This document shows, piece by piece, positions 36,988 to 45,599 of a stretch of DNA of 64,000 bases; positions within the stretch are counted from its first letter, which is position 1, and each line of letters opens with the position of its first letter. The stretch spans positions 1,215,245 through 1,279,244 of the forward strand of contig NZ_CP037895.1 of the NCBI RefSeq assembly GCF_004634385.1. The letters are read 5' to 3'. A model generated the notes under the pieces. That model had not been told where the DNA came from. It saw only the letters and a program-made list of their open reading frames with translations, and did no database searches. Position numbers and translations under genes: made by a program. This DNA comes from Thermaerobacter sp. FW80 (GTDB lineage: Bacteria > Bacillota > Sulfobacillia > Thermaerobacterales > Thermaerobacteraceae).

Positions 36988-37000
36988 GGCCGGTTCGTCC
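36988..37000 (-). repeat. GGACGAACCGGCC motif copy 12
   Basis: Exact 13-mer on the reverse strand in the intergenic region between the MBL hydrolase and the aminotransferase. Confidence 0.75.
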
Positions 37001-37063
37001 GCCGCGAGGGGGGCCGGCACCGGCAGGCCGGGGATCGACACGTCAGGGAGAGGATGAGCCGCC

Positions 37064-38251
37064 ATGCACCTTTCCGCGCGCGCCCGAGGGATCCAGCCGT
37101 CGGTCACCATCGCCATCGACACCCGTGCCAAGGCGCTCCAGGATGCGGGGGAGCGCGTGATCAACCTCAGCGCCGGGGAGCCCGACTTCCCCACGCCGCG
37201 CCACGTCTGCGCAGCGGCCGTCGCCGCCATCGAGGCCGGCTTCACCCGCTACACGCCCGCCGCCGGCATCGCCGAGCTCCGCCGGGCCATCGCCGAGAAG
37301 CACCGGCGCGACAACGGGGTGGCGTACGCCGAGGACGAGATCGTGGTCTCGTCCGGCGGCAAGCACGCCCTGTTCAACGCCTTCATGGCCATCTGCGATC
37401 CCGGGGACCAGGTGATCATCCCCGCGCCGTACTGGGTCTCCTACCCGGAGATGGTGCGGCTGGCGGGCGGCGAGCCGGTGATCGTGGAGACCGGGCCGGA
37501 GACCGGCTTCAAGCTGACGCCGGAGGCCTTGCGGCGGGCCCTGGGGCCGCGCAGCCGGGCGGTGGTCGTCAACAGTCCCAACAATCCCACCGGGGCCGTC
37601 TACACGCGGGAGGAGCTGGACGCCCTGGCTGCGGTGGCCGCGGAGGCCGACCTGTGGATCGTGACGGACGAGCTCTACGAGCACCTGATCTACGAGGGCC
37701 AGCACGTCTCCATCGCCGCCCTGCGCCCGGAGTACCGCCAGCGGACGATCCTGATCAACGGCGTGTCCAAGGCCTACGCCATGACGGGCTGGCGCATCGG
37801 CTGGGCGGCGGCGCCGCGGCCGGTGGCCAAGGCCATGGCGGCCATCCAGTCCCAGGCCACCTCAGCGGTGAACTCCATCGCCCAGAAGGCGGCCGTGGCG
37901 GCCTTGACGGGGCCGCAGGACGACGTGGCGGCCATGCGCGAGGAGTATCGCCGGCGGCGGGACCTGCTGGTGGAGGGCCTCTCGAACCTGCCGGGGATCG
38001 CGGTGGAGCGGCCGGCGGGCGCATTCTACGTGTACCCGTCGGTGCGGGGACTCCTGGGCCGGGAGATCGGCGGCCGGCGGGTGGACGACGACGTGGCCCT
38101 GGCCGAGGTGCTGCTCGAGACCGCTCGTATCGCCGTGGTGCCGGGCACGGCCTTCGGGACGCCGGGCTACCTGCGGCTCTCCTATGCCACCGCGCGCTCC
38201 GACCTGGAGGAGGCGCTGCGGCGGCTGGGGCAGCTGCTGGGGGGAGCCTGA
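37064..38251 (+). CDS. pyridoxal phosphate-dependent aminotransferase, aspartate aminotransferase type
   Basis: A 395-residue class I/II aminotransferase. The PLP lysine lies in INGVSKAYAMTGWRIGW. Other fold-type I landmarks are INLSAGEPDFPTP, PAPYWVSYPEMV, VNSPNNPTGAVYTREEL and the substrate-binding Arg in GYLRLSYA. It most resembles aspartate aminotransferases of the Thermus/Bacillus group (Ib). Exact amino acid preference is not certain. ATG 37064 follows AGGGAGAGGA. Its TGA overlaps the murD ATG by one base, an unusual pairing for murD. Confidence 0.93.
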   Translation: MHLSARARGIQPSVTIAIDTRAKALQDAGERVINLSAGEPDFPTPRHVCAAAVAAIEAGFTRYTPAAGIAELRRAIAEKHRRDNGVAYAEDEIVVSSGGKHALFNAFMAICDPGDQVIIPAPYWVSYPEMVRLAGGEPVIVETGPETGFKLTPEALRRALGPRSRAVVVNSPNNPTGAVYTREELDALAAVAAEADLWIVTDELYEHLIYEGQHVSIAALRPEYRQRTILINGVSKAYAMTGWRIGWAAAPRPVAKAMAAIQSQATSAVNSIAQKAAVAALTGPQDDVAAMREEYRRRRDLLVEGLSNLPGIAVERPAGAFYVYPSVRGLLGREIGGRRVDDDVALAEVLLETARIAVVPGTAFGTPGYLRLSYATARSDLEEALRRLGQLLGGA

Positions 38252-40008
38252 TGCCGGCCGGCGAACGGGATCGCCCAGCAAGGGGCGACGCGCCGGAGGG
38301 GTCGGGTCGGGGCGCGGCGGCGCCGGATGCCAACTCCGTGGGGGAGCCGGGCGTGGAGAAGGTGGGAGCGGCAGGCGGATCCGGGACGAACCGGCCGGTC
38401 CCCGCGCGGTCGCCGTCCCGGGCCGAGGGGTCGGCGGAGGAACCGGTCGGCGGTCCGCGGCCACGGCTCGGGCCCGGCGCGGCCCCTGGCTCTGGGCCGC
38501 GGGGGACGGCGGGCCCGGCCGGAGGGGCCTTCCCGGCGTCGGGGACCGTCTCCACCGCCGGGGGCGAGGCCATCGTCCCCGGGCCCGTGGCGGTGGTGGG
38601 GCTCGGTCGCAGCAACCGCGCCCTGGTGCGGTATCTTCGGGCCCACGGCGTGGCGGTCGTGGGCTGCGACCGCCAGCCGCCCGAGCAGGCCGATCCCGAG
38701 ATCCGCGCCCTCGGGGAGGCAGGGGTCGAGCTCCACCTGGGCCCGGACTACCTGCGGGTCCTGGTGGAGCGTCCCTTCGCCACCGTCTTCCTCACCCCCG
38801 GCATGAAGAAGGATCTGCCCGAGATCCGGGCCGCCCGGGCGGCAGGGGCCCGGATCCGCGGGGAGGTGGACCTGTTCCTCGAGCGCTGCCGGGCGACGGT
38901 GATCGGCGTCACCGGCAGCGCCGGGAAGACCACCACCACCTCCCTGATCGGCGAGGGGCTGCGGCAGGCGGCGACCCCGGGCGGCCCCCTCGAGGGCCGT
39001 CCCGTCTACGTCGGCGGCAACATCGGCCGTCCGCTGATCGAAGAGGTGGACCGCATCCCGCCCGAGGCCCTGGTGGTCCTCGAGCTCTCCAGCTTCCAGC
39101 TGGAGCTCTGCCACCGGGCGCCCCACGTGGCGGTGTACCTCAACCTGCGGCCCAATCACCTGGACGTCCACGGCAGCATGGAGGCCTACGCCACCGCGAA
39201 GGCCCGCATCGTGGAGCTGCAGCAGCCCGACGGCTGGGCGGTGTTGAACGGGGACGACCCGGCCCCCGCCGAACTGGCACCGCGGGCGCCGGGCCACGTG
39301 GCGGTCTTCGCCGCCTCGGCCCGGGTGGCGCGGCAGGTGGCGGAGCGGGAGGCCGGTCGGCGGGGCGGGCCGGTGCGGGCCGGCTACCTGGACGGCCATC
39401 ACCTGGTGCTCTGGGACGGACGGGAAGAACGCCGCCTGCTGGACGGGCGCGCCATGCGGCTGCGCGGCGCCCACAACCGCCTGAACGCGCTGGCGGCCAT
39501 CCTCGCGGGGTGGGTGGCGGGCGCCCCGCCCGAGGCCATGGCGCAGGCGGCCGCGGCCTTCCCCGGGGTGGAGCACCGCCTGGAGCTGGTGCGGGAACTC
39601 GACGGCGTGCGGTACTACAACGACTCCATCGCCACCGCCCCCGACCGCACCCTGGCCGCCCTGGAGTCCTTCAGCGAGCCCGTGGTGCTGATCGCCGGCG
39701 GCTACGACAAGGGCATCCCCTTCGACCCCCTGGGGCCGGCGGTGTGCCGCCGGGCCCGGGCCGTGGTCCTGCTGGGCCAGACAGCCGACGCCATCCAGCG
39801 GGTGATCGAGGCGGCGGCCGCGCGCGAGGGCAGGGCGCCGGTGGTACGGCGGGTCGGGTCGCTGGACGAGGCGGTGCGGGAGGCGCGGCGGCTGGCGCGA
39901 CCCGGTGACGTGGTGCTGCTCTCCCCGGCCTGCGCCAGCTACGACATGTTCCGCGACTACGCCGAGCGGGGGCGGCGGTTCAAGGAGCTGGTCCGGGCCC
40001 TCGTCTAG
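38251..40008 (+). CDS. murD: UDP-N-acetylmuramoylalanine--D-glutamate ligase
   Basis: MurD adds D-glutamate to UDP-MurNAc-L-Ala in peptidoglycan synthesis. Recognisable are PVAVVGLGRSNRALV, the ATP loop VIGVTGSAGKTTTTS, LELSSFQLE, NLRPNHLDVHGSMEAYATAK, the AHNRLNALAA block and YNDSIATAPDRTLAALE. The protein is 585 residues, about 110 above normal, because of an N-terminal Gly/Ala/Pro-rich extension that carries a GGACGAACCGGCC motif. The ATG overlaps the aminotransferase stop (TGATG), so translation is probably coupled; a later start closer to the MurD fold cannot be excluded. It stands apart from any mur/dcw cluster. Confidence 0.94.
   Translation: MPAGERDRPARGDAPEGSGRGAAAPDANSVGEPGVEKVGAAGGSGTNRPVPARSPSRAEGSAEEPVGGPRPRLGPGAAPGSGPRGTAGPAGGAFPASGTVSTAGGEAIVPGPVAVVGLGRSNRALVRYLRAHGVAVVGCDRQPPEQADPEIRALGEAGVELHLGPDYLRVLVERPFATVFLTPGMKKDLPEIRAARAAGARIRGEVDLFLERCRATVIGVTGSAGKTTTTSLIGEGLRQAATPGGPLEGRPVYVGGNIGRPLIEEVDRIPPEALVVLELSSFQLELCHRAPHVAVYLNLRPNHLDVHGSMEAYATAKARIVELQQPDGWAVLNGDDPAPAELAPRAPGHVAVFAASARVARQVAEREAGRRGGPVRAGYLDGHHLVLWDGREERRLLDGRAMRLRGAHNRLNALAAILAGWVAGAPPEAMAQAAAAFPGVEHRLELVRELDGVRYYNDSIATAPDRTLAALESFSEPVVLIAGGYDKGIPFDPLGPAVCRRARAVVLLGQTADAIQRVIEAAAAREGRAPVVRRVGSLDEAVREARRLARPGDVVLLSPACASYDMFRDYAERGRRFKELVRALV
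38384..38396 (+). repeat. GGACGAACCGGCC motif copy 13
   Basis: Exact 13-mer in the unconserved N-terminal extension of murD, read in a different frame (Gly-Thr-Asn-Arg-Pro) from the DEPA copies. Confidence 0.75.
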
Positions 40009-40068
40009 GGCGGGGGGTCGGGCTCGGAGGCGGCCGCCTGCATCGACGGATTCGCGGCCGTGCTCTTC

Positions 40069-40173
40069 CGCCCGGCGCCGGACGCGCTTTTTTTTTTGGC
40101 CTTACCCCCGGCGTCGGGCGTACCGTTTTAGGCCTACCCCGCGGCGCCGGACGTGCCGTCTTAGGCCTACCCC
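40069..40173. repeat. imperfect 32-36 bp repeats and T10 run after murD
   Basis: Three diverged units share CGGCGCCGGACG and end GGCCTACCCC (about 40073, 40109 and 40141). The first contains ten consecutive T (40088-40097) after a GC palindrome, which could act as a murD terminator on the forward strand. The stop codon of the reverse-strand gene lies in the last unit. Confidence 0.5.
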
Positions 40174-40661
40174 GTCCCGTTCCGGCTGCCGGTCCCCGGG
40201 GCGGTGGGCACCGGTTCCACCCGCAGCCGGAGGAGCGAGCGGGGCCCCAGCACCATGCTCTCCACCGTGACCCGGTAGAGGGTCTCGTCCACCTGCAGCC
40301 GCCGCTGGTCGAAGAGGTCCCGCACCACCGCCGGGCTGAGATCGTACACGTTCTCGCCCACCAGCCGCTGGGCGAAGGGCTCCAGCTGCTGTCGCAGGAC
40401 GATCTCCGTGGCCTGGGGCAGGCGTTGCCCGCGACCGTCCACCAGCTCGAGCCGCGTCTCGTACACCGCCACGGACCCCGGCGGCTCCTCCCGCAGGCGG
40501 GCCAGCTCGTTCTCCACCTCGGCCAGCTCGCGCAAGAGGTCCGTGGCCAGGAGGGTGAGGGTGTCAACCCGCCGCGCCGCCAGGGGCAGGGTGAGGAGGG
40601 CACCCAGGAAGGCGCCCACGGCCAGGGCGGCCAGCAGGCGCAGGGGCGGGGAAGGGGGCAC
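40167..40661 (-). CDS. YtrI-like sporulation membrane protein candidate
   Basis: A 164-residue protein with one N-terminal membrane helix (LLAALAVGAFLGALLTLPLA), then a heptad-rich coiled coil (TLLATDLLRELAEVENELAR) and a mixed C-terminal domain (ETRLELVDGRGQRL onward). This architecture and the position downstream of ytrH match YtrI, a spore membrane protein of the Bacillus ytrH-ytrI operon. Sequence similarity alone is too weak to be sure. The GTG start at 40661 has a strong GGAGGAGGGAG site; an in-frame start at 40700 would overlap that site. Confidence 0.6.
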   Translation of the reverse strand: MPPSPPLRLLAALAVGAFLGALLTLPLAARRVDTLTLLATDLLRELAEVENELARLREEPPGSVAVYETRLELVDGRGQRLPQATEIVLRQQLEPFAQRLVGENVYDLSPAVVRDLFDQRRLQVDETLYRVTVESMVLGPRSLLRLRVEPVPTAPGTGSRNGTG

Positions 40662-40853
40662 GAGGCTCCCTCCTCCGTCGCTTGCCAGGCCGGGGCGCAC
40701 CGCCGTCCGGCCCCGGCTCGGATCCGGGGGCCGGGCGTTGGGGCTCCGGGGCCGGTGGGACCCGTCCCGGTGGCCGCGTGGACGGGCGGCCGCGGGGCGG
40801 GACCGTGTGCCGCGCCAGCCGATGATCCTGGGGCGGAGGCACGGTTGCGGCCC

Positions 40854-41213
40854 TCATGCGTCGGGCGGAGCCCCGGCCAGGTAGCGAAGGGCCACGTAGG
40901 CCAGATGGGCGCCCGTGAAGGCGCTCAGGATCAGCAGCAGCTGGGTCGCCGCCACGCCGAAGGACCGGCCGAGGATCCCCGACTCCAGGTTCTGCAGGGC
41001 GGTCATGGAGCCGCCCAGGGCGGCGAAGGTCCCCCACATCTTCAGCCGGTTGGCCAGGTCGGGCAGCGAGCCCACGGGCAGGCTGCTCGGGGCATCCAGC
41101 GGGACCTGGACGAACAGCAGCCGCGCCAGGCCCCCCGCCAGGGAGCCGCCGACCACGATCCCCGCGGCGATGCAGGCCACGTAGATCAGATGCCCAAGGG
41201 ACAGGCGCGTCAC
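40854..41213 (-). CDS. ytrH: sporulation protein YtrH
   Basis: A 119-residue membrane protein with helices at ASYL-type positions: HLIYVACIAAGIVVGGSLAG at the N-terminus and ATQLLLILSAFTGAHLAYVA near the C-terminus. The segment MWGTFAALGGSMTALQNLES and its length match YtrH, a sporulation-specific membrane protein expressed in the mother cell of Bacillus. The GTG start at 41213 follows GGAGGGAT. The YtrI-like gene follows on the same strand after 192 bp. Confidence 0.85.
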   Translation of the reverse strand: MTRLSLGHLIYVACIAAGIVVGGSLAGGLARLLFVQVPLDAPSSLPVGSLPDLANRLKMWGTFAALGGSMTALQNLESGILGRSFGVAATQLLLILSAFTGAHLAYVALRYLAGAPPDA

Positions 41214-41717
41214 GGTGGGATCCCTCCCCCCAAGCCTATGCCCGGCGTCGCGGCACCAGACGCGGAGCGTGCACCATGTTCCAATGGGTGGATCACCCCG
41301 CCCCTGTTCCGGTTACGCCACGGAAAGGACGCCCTGGTGCCCGAGCGTCCGCCTCGACTCGTGGCCCGCGCGCTAGAGCATCGCGGGGATGTGACGAGCC
41401 AGGGAGAACCGTCTGGTCGGTTTGGAGGACCTCGCGAGCCCTCGGTGAGGACCACCGCCCTGTGAATTGCCACTGACTCGACCATGGCAAGGCCATGGGG
41501 TGGAGCCCTTTTTTGTACGGGGCGTGAAGGGCTTCCGGCGGCTGCACGATGACCGGTCAAGGCTTGAGATAGAGTCTTGGTTCCGGGCCCTTTGAAACGC
41601 TCCGCCACCGTCTCCAGGCAGGGAAACCAGCCGCTGTCGCGAATGTTACATGTGAAACCGTTTCCTTGTCCTGGCGCTTGGCCCATTTCAGAGTTCGTTT
41701 GGCGGAGGGAGGAATGG
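41214..41717. other. upstream region of the rbs operon
   Basis: No gene is supported. Base composition drops sharply across this stretch, marking the left edge of the acquired ribose block. It contains the probable RbsR operator at 41654. Confidence 0.55.
41654..41664. promoter_or_regulatory. probable RbsR (LacI-family) operator
   Basis: GAAACCGTTTC is a perfect inverted repeat around a single central base, 54 bp upstream of the rbsR start. It resembles the CGAAACGTTTCG core known for RbsR and the wider LacI/CcpA operator family. Autoregulation of the operon, relieved by ribose, is the likely role. Confidence 0.6.
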
Positions 41718-42782
41718 ATGCCGGAGCCTCAGGTGCCGCGGAGTGGCCAGCGTACTCTTGGGGCAACGATTCGCGACGTGGCACAAAGGGCGGGCGTCAG
41801 TCAGTCCACAGTTTCGCGGGTGATCAACGAAAGAGGTTACGTCAGTGACCAGACGCGTCGCCGCGTGCTTGAGGCCGCCAGAGCCCTGAATTTCCGGCCG
41901 AATTTCCTTGCGCGCAGTCTGGTGCAAAAGTCCACGCGTACGTTGGGATTGGTCATACCAGATATAACAAACCCGTTCTTTCCTGCAATCGTTCGTGGGG
42001 TCGAGGATGCAGCGGCCCGGGCCGGGTATACTGTTTTGTTAACCCATACCGACGACGACCCTCACCGTGAGGCCGAGGCAGTGGTTCAGTTGCGAGAGCG
42101 TTGGGTGGATGGAATGATCATTGCGCCCCAGGCATACCAAACCTCACATCTCCATGACTTGGTGCACTCCGGCGTGCCAACGGTGTTCATTGATCGCGTC
42201 CCACCGCGCCTCAATGTGGACGCTGTTTCTTCTGATAACGAGCATGGTGCGTGGCTCGCTGTACGCCACCTTGTGGAACTTGGCCATCGCTGTATCGCCC
42301 ATGTGGCCGGCCCCAAGACCAGTCCCACTGCGCAGGCTCGTTTGCGCGGCTACCAGCGTGCACTGGCCGAGGCGGGAATCTCTTTCAAGCGAGATTTGGT
42401 GTTTGAGGGTGGGTTTCGGTTTGAGGGGGGCGTCTATGCGGCGAAGCAACTGCTCAACCGGCGCCCGAGGCCGACGGCCGTTTTTGCAGCTAATGATTTG
42501 ATGGCACTGGGTGTGCTCCACGCCACGACCGAGGCGGGGGTCGAGGTTCCACACGAATTAGCGGTCGTGGGTTTCGATGACATTCTACCTGCCGTCTTGG
42601 TATCGCCGCCTCTCACGACTGTCGCACAGAATAGCTACGATCTCGGTGCACGCGCAGTGGAACTCCTACTCGATCGCATAAGTGGGCGGTGGCAGGGTCC
42701 TGGCCGACACGTAATTGTTTCGCCTAGACTGGTTGTCCGAGGCTCGTGCGGTGGGAGGCAAGGAGGCACGGCCGATGGCTGA
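41718..42782 (+). CDS. rbsR: LacI-family ribose operon repressor
   Basis: A 354-residue regulator with an N-terminal LacI helix-turn-helix (TIRDVAQRAGVSQSTVSRVI), hinge region and periplasmic-binding-like sensor domain (LGLVIPDITNPFFPAIVRGV; VGFDDILPAVLVSPPLTTVA). It heads a ribose uptake and phosphorylation operon, so ribose or a derivative is the likely inducer. ATG 41718 has a GGAGGGAGGA site. The stop overlaps rbsK by 8 bp. Base use is clearly less GC-rich than the flanking backbone. Confidence 0.93.
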   Translation: MPEPQVPRSGQRTLGATIRDVAQRAGVSQSTVSRVINERGYVSDQTRRRVLEAARALNFRPNFLARSLVQKSTRTLGLVIPDITNPFFPAIVRGVEDAAARAGYTVLLTHTDDDPHREAEAVVQLRERWVDGMIIAPQAYQTSHLHDLVHSGVPTVFIDRVPPRLNVDAVSSDNEHGAWLAVRHLVELGHRCIAHVAGPKTSPTAQARLRGYQRALAEAGISFKRDLVFEGGFRFEGGVYAAKQLLNRRPRPTAVFAANDLMALGVLHATTEAGVEVPHELAVVGFDDILPAVLVSPPLTTVAQNSYDLGARAVELLLDRISGRWQGPGRHVIVSPRLVVRGSCGGRQGGTADG

Positions 42783-43698
42783 TGTGGTGGTGGTAGGGAG
42801 CCTCAATCTTGACCTGATAGTCGCTGTGGGGCGCCGACCCCGGGTAGGTGAAACCGTCATTGGGAAGCGCCTAACTCGCCTGCCTGGCGGCAAAGGCGCG
42901 AATCAGGCCGTAGCCGCCGCACGGTTGGGATGCAAAACGGCGATGGTGGGATGCTTGGGCAACGACGAGTTCGGGCGCATGCTGCTTGCCAGTCTTCACG
43001 AAAGTCAGGTAGACACGCAGCACGTTGTCATGCTGCCTGACATTGAAACGGGTACGGCTGTAATTGTCGTGGATTCTGGCGGCGAAAACAGCATAATTGT
43101 ACTGCCCGGGGCAAATGGGTGTCTCGGACCGGATCACGTGGCGGCGGCTCGAGACATAATCGCCGCGGCGCATGTCCTGCTATTGCAGCTTGAGGTTCCG
43201 CAGCCCACTGTGTTCGAAGCAGCACGCATCGCGCATGCAGGTGGCGTGAAGGTGGTGCTCGACCCGGCTCCGGCGCCTTCGGAACCCCTGCCGACCGAAC
43301 TCCTGCGTCTAGTCTACTTGATAACCCCCAATGAAACCGAAGCTGCAAGGTTGACGGGATTGCCAGTCGACGACCCTGACGGAGTTCGGCGGGCCGCCGA
43401 GGCATTGCGCCGTCAGGGTGCCGAGCGTGTGGTGGTGAAACGAGGCAGTGCGGGTGTCTACTATTTAGGCCCCGAGGGCGAGTTAGAGATCCCGGCGTTC
43501 CCGGTGTCAGTAATCGATACCACAGCTGCTGGCGACGCGTTTGCGGGGGGTGTGGCTGCAGCGATTGCATCCGGCCGTCCGCTCACCGAGGCCCTACGGT
43601 GGGGCTGCGCGGCGGGCGCTTTGGCTGTGACGCGTCTCGGCGCCCAACCAGCAATGCCGCGACTTGAAGAACTGATGGCCTTACTCAACGGGAGGTGA
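42775..43698 (+). CDS. rbsK: ribokinase
   Basis: A 307-residue PfkB-family kinase that phosphorylates D-ribose with ATP. Signature 1 is in RLPGGKGANQAVAAARLG and signature 2 in VIDTTAAGDAFAGGVAAA with the catalytic Asp; VLDPAPAP and LITPNETEAARLTG are typical of ribokinase. The ATG at 42775 overlaps rbsR and has an AGGAGG site, and rbsD follows after six bases. Confidence 0.96.
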   Translation: MADVVVVGSLNLDLIVAVGRRPRVGETVIGKRLTRLPGGKGANQAVAAARLGCKTAMVGCLGNDEFGRMLLASLHESQVDTQHVVMLPDIETGTAVIVVDSGGENSIIVLPGANGCLGPDHVAAARDIIAAAHVLLLQLEVPQPTVFEAARIAHAGGVKVVLDPAPAPSEPLPTELLRLVYLITPNETEAARLTGLPVDDPDGVRRAAEALRRQGAERVVVKRGSAGVYYLGPEGELEIPAFPVSVIDTTAAGDAFAGGVAAAIASGRPLTEALRWGCAAGALAVTRLGAQPAMPRLEELMALLNGR

Positions 43699-43704
43699 AA
43701 GTTT

Positions 43705-44106
43705 GTGAAAAAGGGACCATTGCTCAACCAGGCCCTCTCCGAAATTATCGCCGGGATGGGTCACGGTCAGTTGCTCGTGATCGGTGACGCAGGTCTCCCA
43801 ATCCCGCACGGACCACGTCGTGTTGATTTAGCGCTGACGTCCGGCGTGCCGTCTTTCTTGGACACCGTCCGGGTGGTGCTTAGCGAACTGCAGGTGGAAG
43901 AAGCACTGATCGCGCAGGAAACGCAACATCAAAACCCAACCGTAGGTGAGAAGGTCATCCGGCTGTTGGCTGAGCATGGCGTTCCTCTGCGAACAATCAC
44001 CCATGACGAGTTGAAGCGACTGTCCCGGGAGTCGGTAGCCGTGGTGCGTACTGGAGAATGCACGCCGTACGCCAACATTATCCTGCGGTCGGGGGTTACT
44101 TTCTGA
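43705..44106 (+). CDS. rbsD: D-ribose pyranase
   Basis: A 133-residue RbsD that interconverts pyranose and furanose forms of ribose so that ribokinase can use it. The landmarks MKKGPLLNQALSEIIAGMGH, DAGLPIPHGPRRVDLAL and the C-terminal VRTGECTPYANIILRSGV, with the catalytic His and Asp region, are all intact. GTG start with a GGGAGGTGA site. Confidence 0.96.
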   Translation: MKKGPLLNQALSEIIAGMGHGQLLVIGDAGLPIPHGPRRVDLALTSGVPSFLDTVRVVLSELQVEEALIAQETQHQNPTVGEKVIRLLAEHGVPLRTITHDELKRLSRESVAVVRTGECTPYANIILRSGVTF

Positions 44107-44108
44107 CC

Positions 44109-45599
44109 ATGTGTGCCGTGGTACTGCGCGCCACCGGCATACGTAAGGTGTTTCCTGGGGTCATTGCTCTCGATGAAGTGGACCTTGATTTACATCAAGG
44201 TGAGATTCACGGCTTGTTAGGCGAAAACGGGGCGGGCAAGAGCACCCTGATCAAGGTGTTAGCGGGCTATCACGTGCCGGACGCAGGGCGGCTTGAATTA
44301 GCTGGGCGGCCGGTAACGTTCCGAGGGCCTCGGGAGGCGCGGGAGGCGGGTGTCGCGACTATCTACCAAGAATTGACCCTTGCCCCGGATATGACGGTAG
44401 CGGAAAACATCTGTCTCGGCCGTGAACCGGTGCGCTTGGGCCGCATTGACCGTGTAGCGATGCGCGACATTGCACAGAGGGCTCTGGCTCGCCTCGGCGT
44501 GGATCTCGATCCAGATGTTCCTGTTCGGCAGCTTGGAGTAGCCGTCCAGCAGATGGTGGAGATTGCCCGTGCGCTGAGTATGGAAAGCCGGGTGTTGATT
44601 CTCGACGAACCGACAGCGGCGCTGACCCCTGCCGAGGTTGAGCGACTCTTCACGATACTCCGTGGGTTGCGTTTACAAGGCGTGGCGATCCTCTACATTA
44701 GCCATCGGCTTGAGGAAGTGCTGAGCCTTTGTGATCGGGTGACGGTGTTGCGCGACGGTCGCGCGGTGGCAACAGTCACCATGGCCGAGGCAGATCTCGA
44801 CGTGTTGATTCGCCTCATGGCAGGCCGATCAATGACCGAACGGTATCCACCAAGGTATTCATCTATCGGCGACGTTGTGCTAGACGTCCGAGGCGCCACC
44901 CGCCAAGGGGTATTCCACGGTGTATCGTTGCAGGTGCGGCGCGGCGAAGTAGTAGGACTCGCGGGACTGCTCGGGGCTGGTCGTACCGAGTTGTTGCGTG
45001 CTATCGCTGGGGCCGACCCCCTCGACGAAGGCGAGGTATGGGTCGAAGGCCGGTGGCTGCCGCCTGGTAATCCCGGGAGGGCACTACGGTGTGGGGTGGC
45101 GCTTGTGCCCGAGGACCGCAAGCGGCAAGGCCTGTTTCTCCAGCGACCCCTGCGCGAGAACCTCACGTTGGCAGCGTTACCGCTACTGTCGCGTGCCGGC
45201 TGGGTGTCGCATCGTGCGGAACGCCAATTGGCCCGGGATTTGGTGCGACGGCTGGCTATTCGCTGCCGAGACGAGGAACAGGTGGTGGCCGAGCTTAGCG
45301 GTGGCAATCAGCAGAAGGCGGTACTGGCTCGCTGGCTTGCAATTAAACCGCGTGTTCTGTTACTCGATGAGCCGACCCGTGGTGTGGACATTAGCGCGAA
45401 AGTGGAGTTGTATACGCTGATCAATTCTTTGGCTGAGGATGGAGTGGCCATTGTCATGGCCTCGTCCGATTTATCCGAGCTACTAGGAATGTGCGATCGG
45501 ATAATGGTGATGGCCGGCGGCCGTATCGTTAAGGAGCTCCCGGCTGCCAACGCCTCGAAGGAGGCGGTGCTGCGTGCGGCTGCAGGAGGGGCTGAATGA
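44109..45599 (+). CDS. rbsA: ribose ABC transporter ATP-binding protein
   Basis: A 496-residue double ATPase of a sugar ABC importer. The first domain has GLLGENGAGKSTLIKVLAG, the signature-like QLGVAVQQMVEIARALS and Walker B VLILDEPTAALT. The second has the usual degenerate loop LAGLLGAGRTELLRAIAG, followed by LSGGNQQKAVLARWL and LLLDEPTRGVDISAK. This is the classic RbsA/MglA layout. The ATG at 44109 is two bases behind the rbsD stop; the stop overlaps rbsC by four bases. Confidence 0.95.
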   Translation: MCAVVLRATGIRKVFPGVIALDEVDLDLHQGEIHGLLGENGAGKSTLIKVLAGYHVPDAGRLELAGRPVTFRGPREAREAGVATIYQELTLAPDMTVAENICLGREPVRLGRIDRVAMRDIAQRALARLGVDLDPDVPVRQLGVAVQQMVEIARALSMESRVLILDEPTAALTPAEVERLFTILRGLRLQGVAILYISHRLEEVLSLCDRVTVLRDGRAVATVTMAEADLDVLIRLMAGRSMTERYPPRYSSIGDVVLDVRGATRQGVFHGVSLQVRRGEVVGLAGLLGAGRTELLRAIAGADPLDEGEVWVEGRWLPPGNPGRALRCGVALVPEDRKRQGLFLQRPLRENLTLAALPLLSRAGWVSHRAERQLARDLVRRLAIRCRDEEQVVAELSGGNQQKAVLARWLAIKPRVLLLDEPTRGVDISAKVELYTLINSLAEDGVAIVMASSDLSELLGMCDRIMVMAGGRIVKELPAANASKEAVLRAAAGGAE

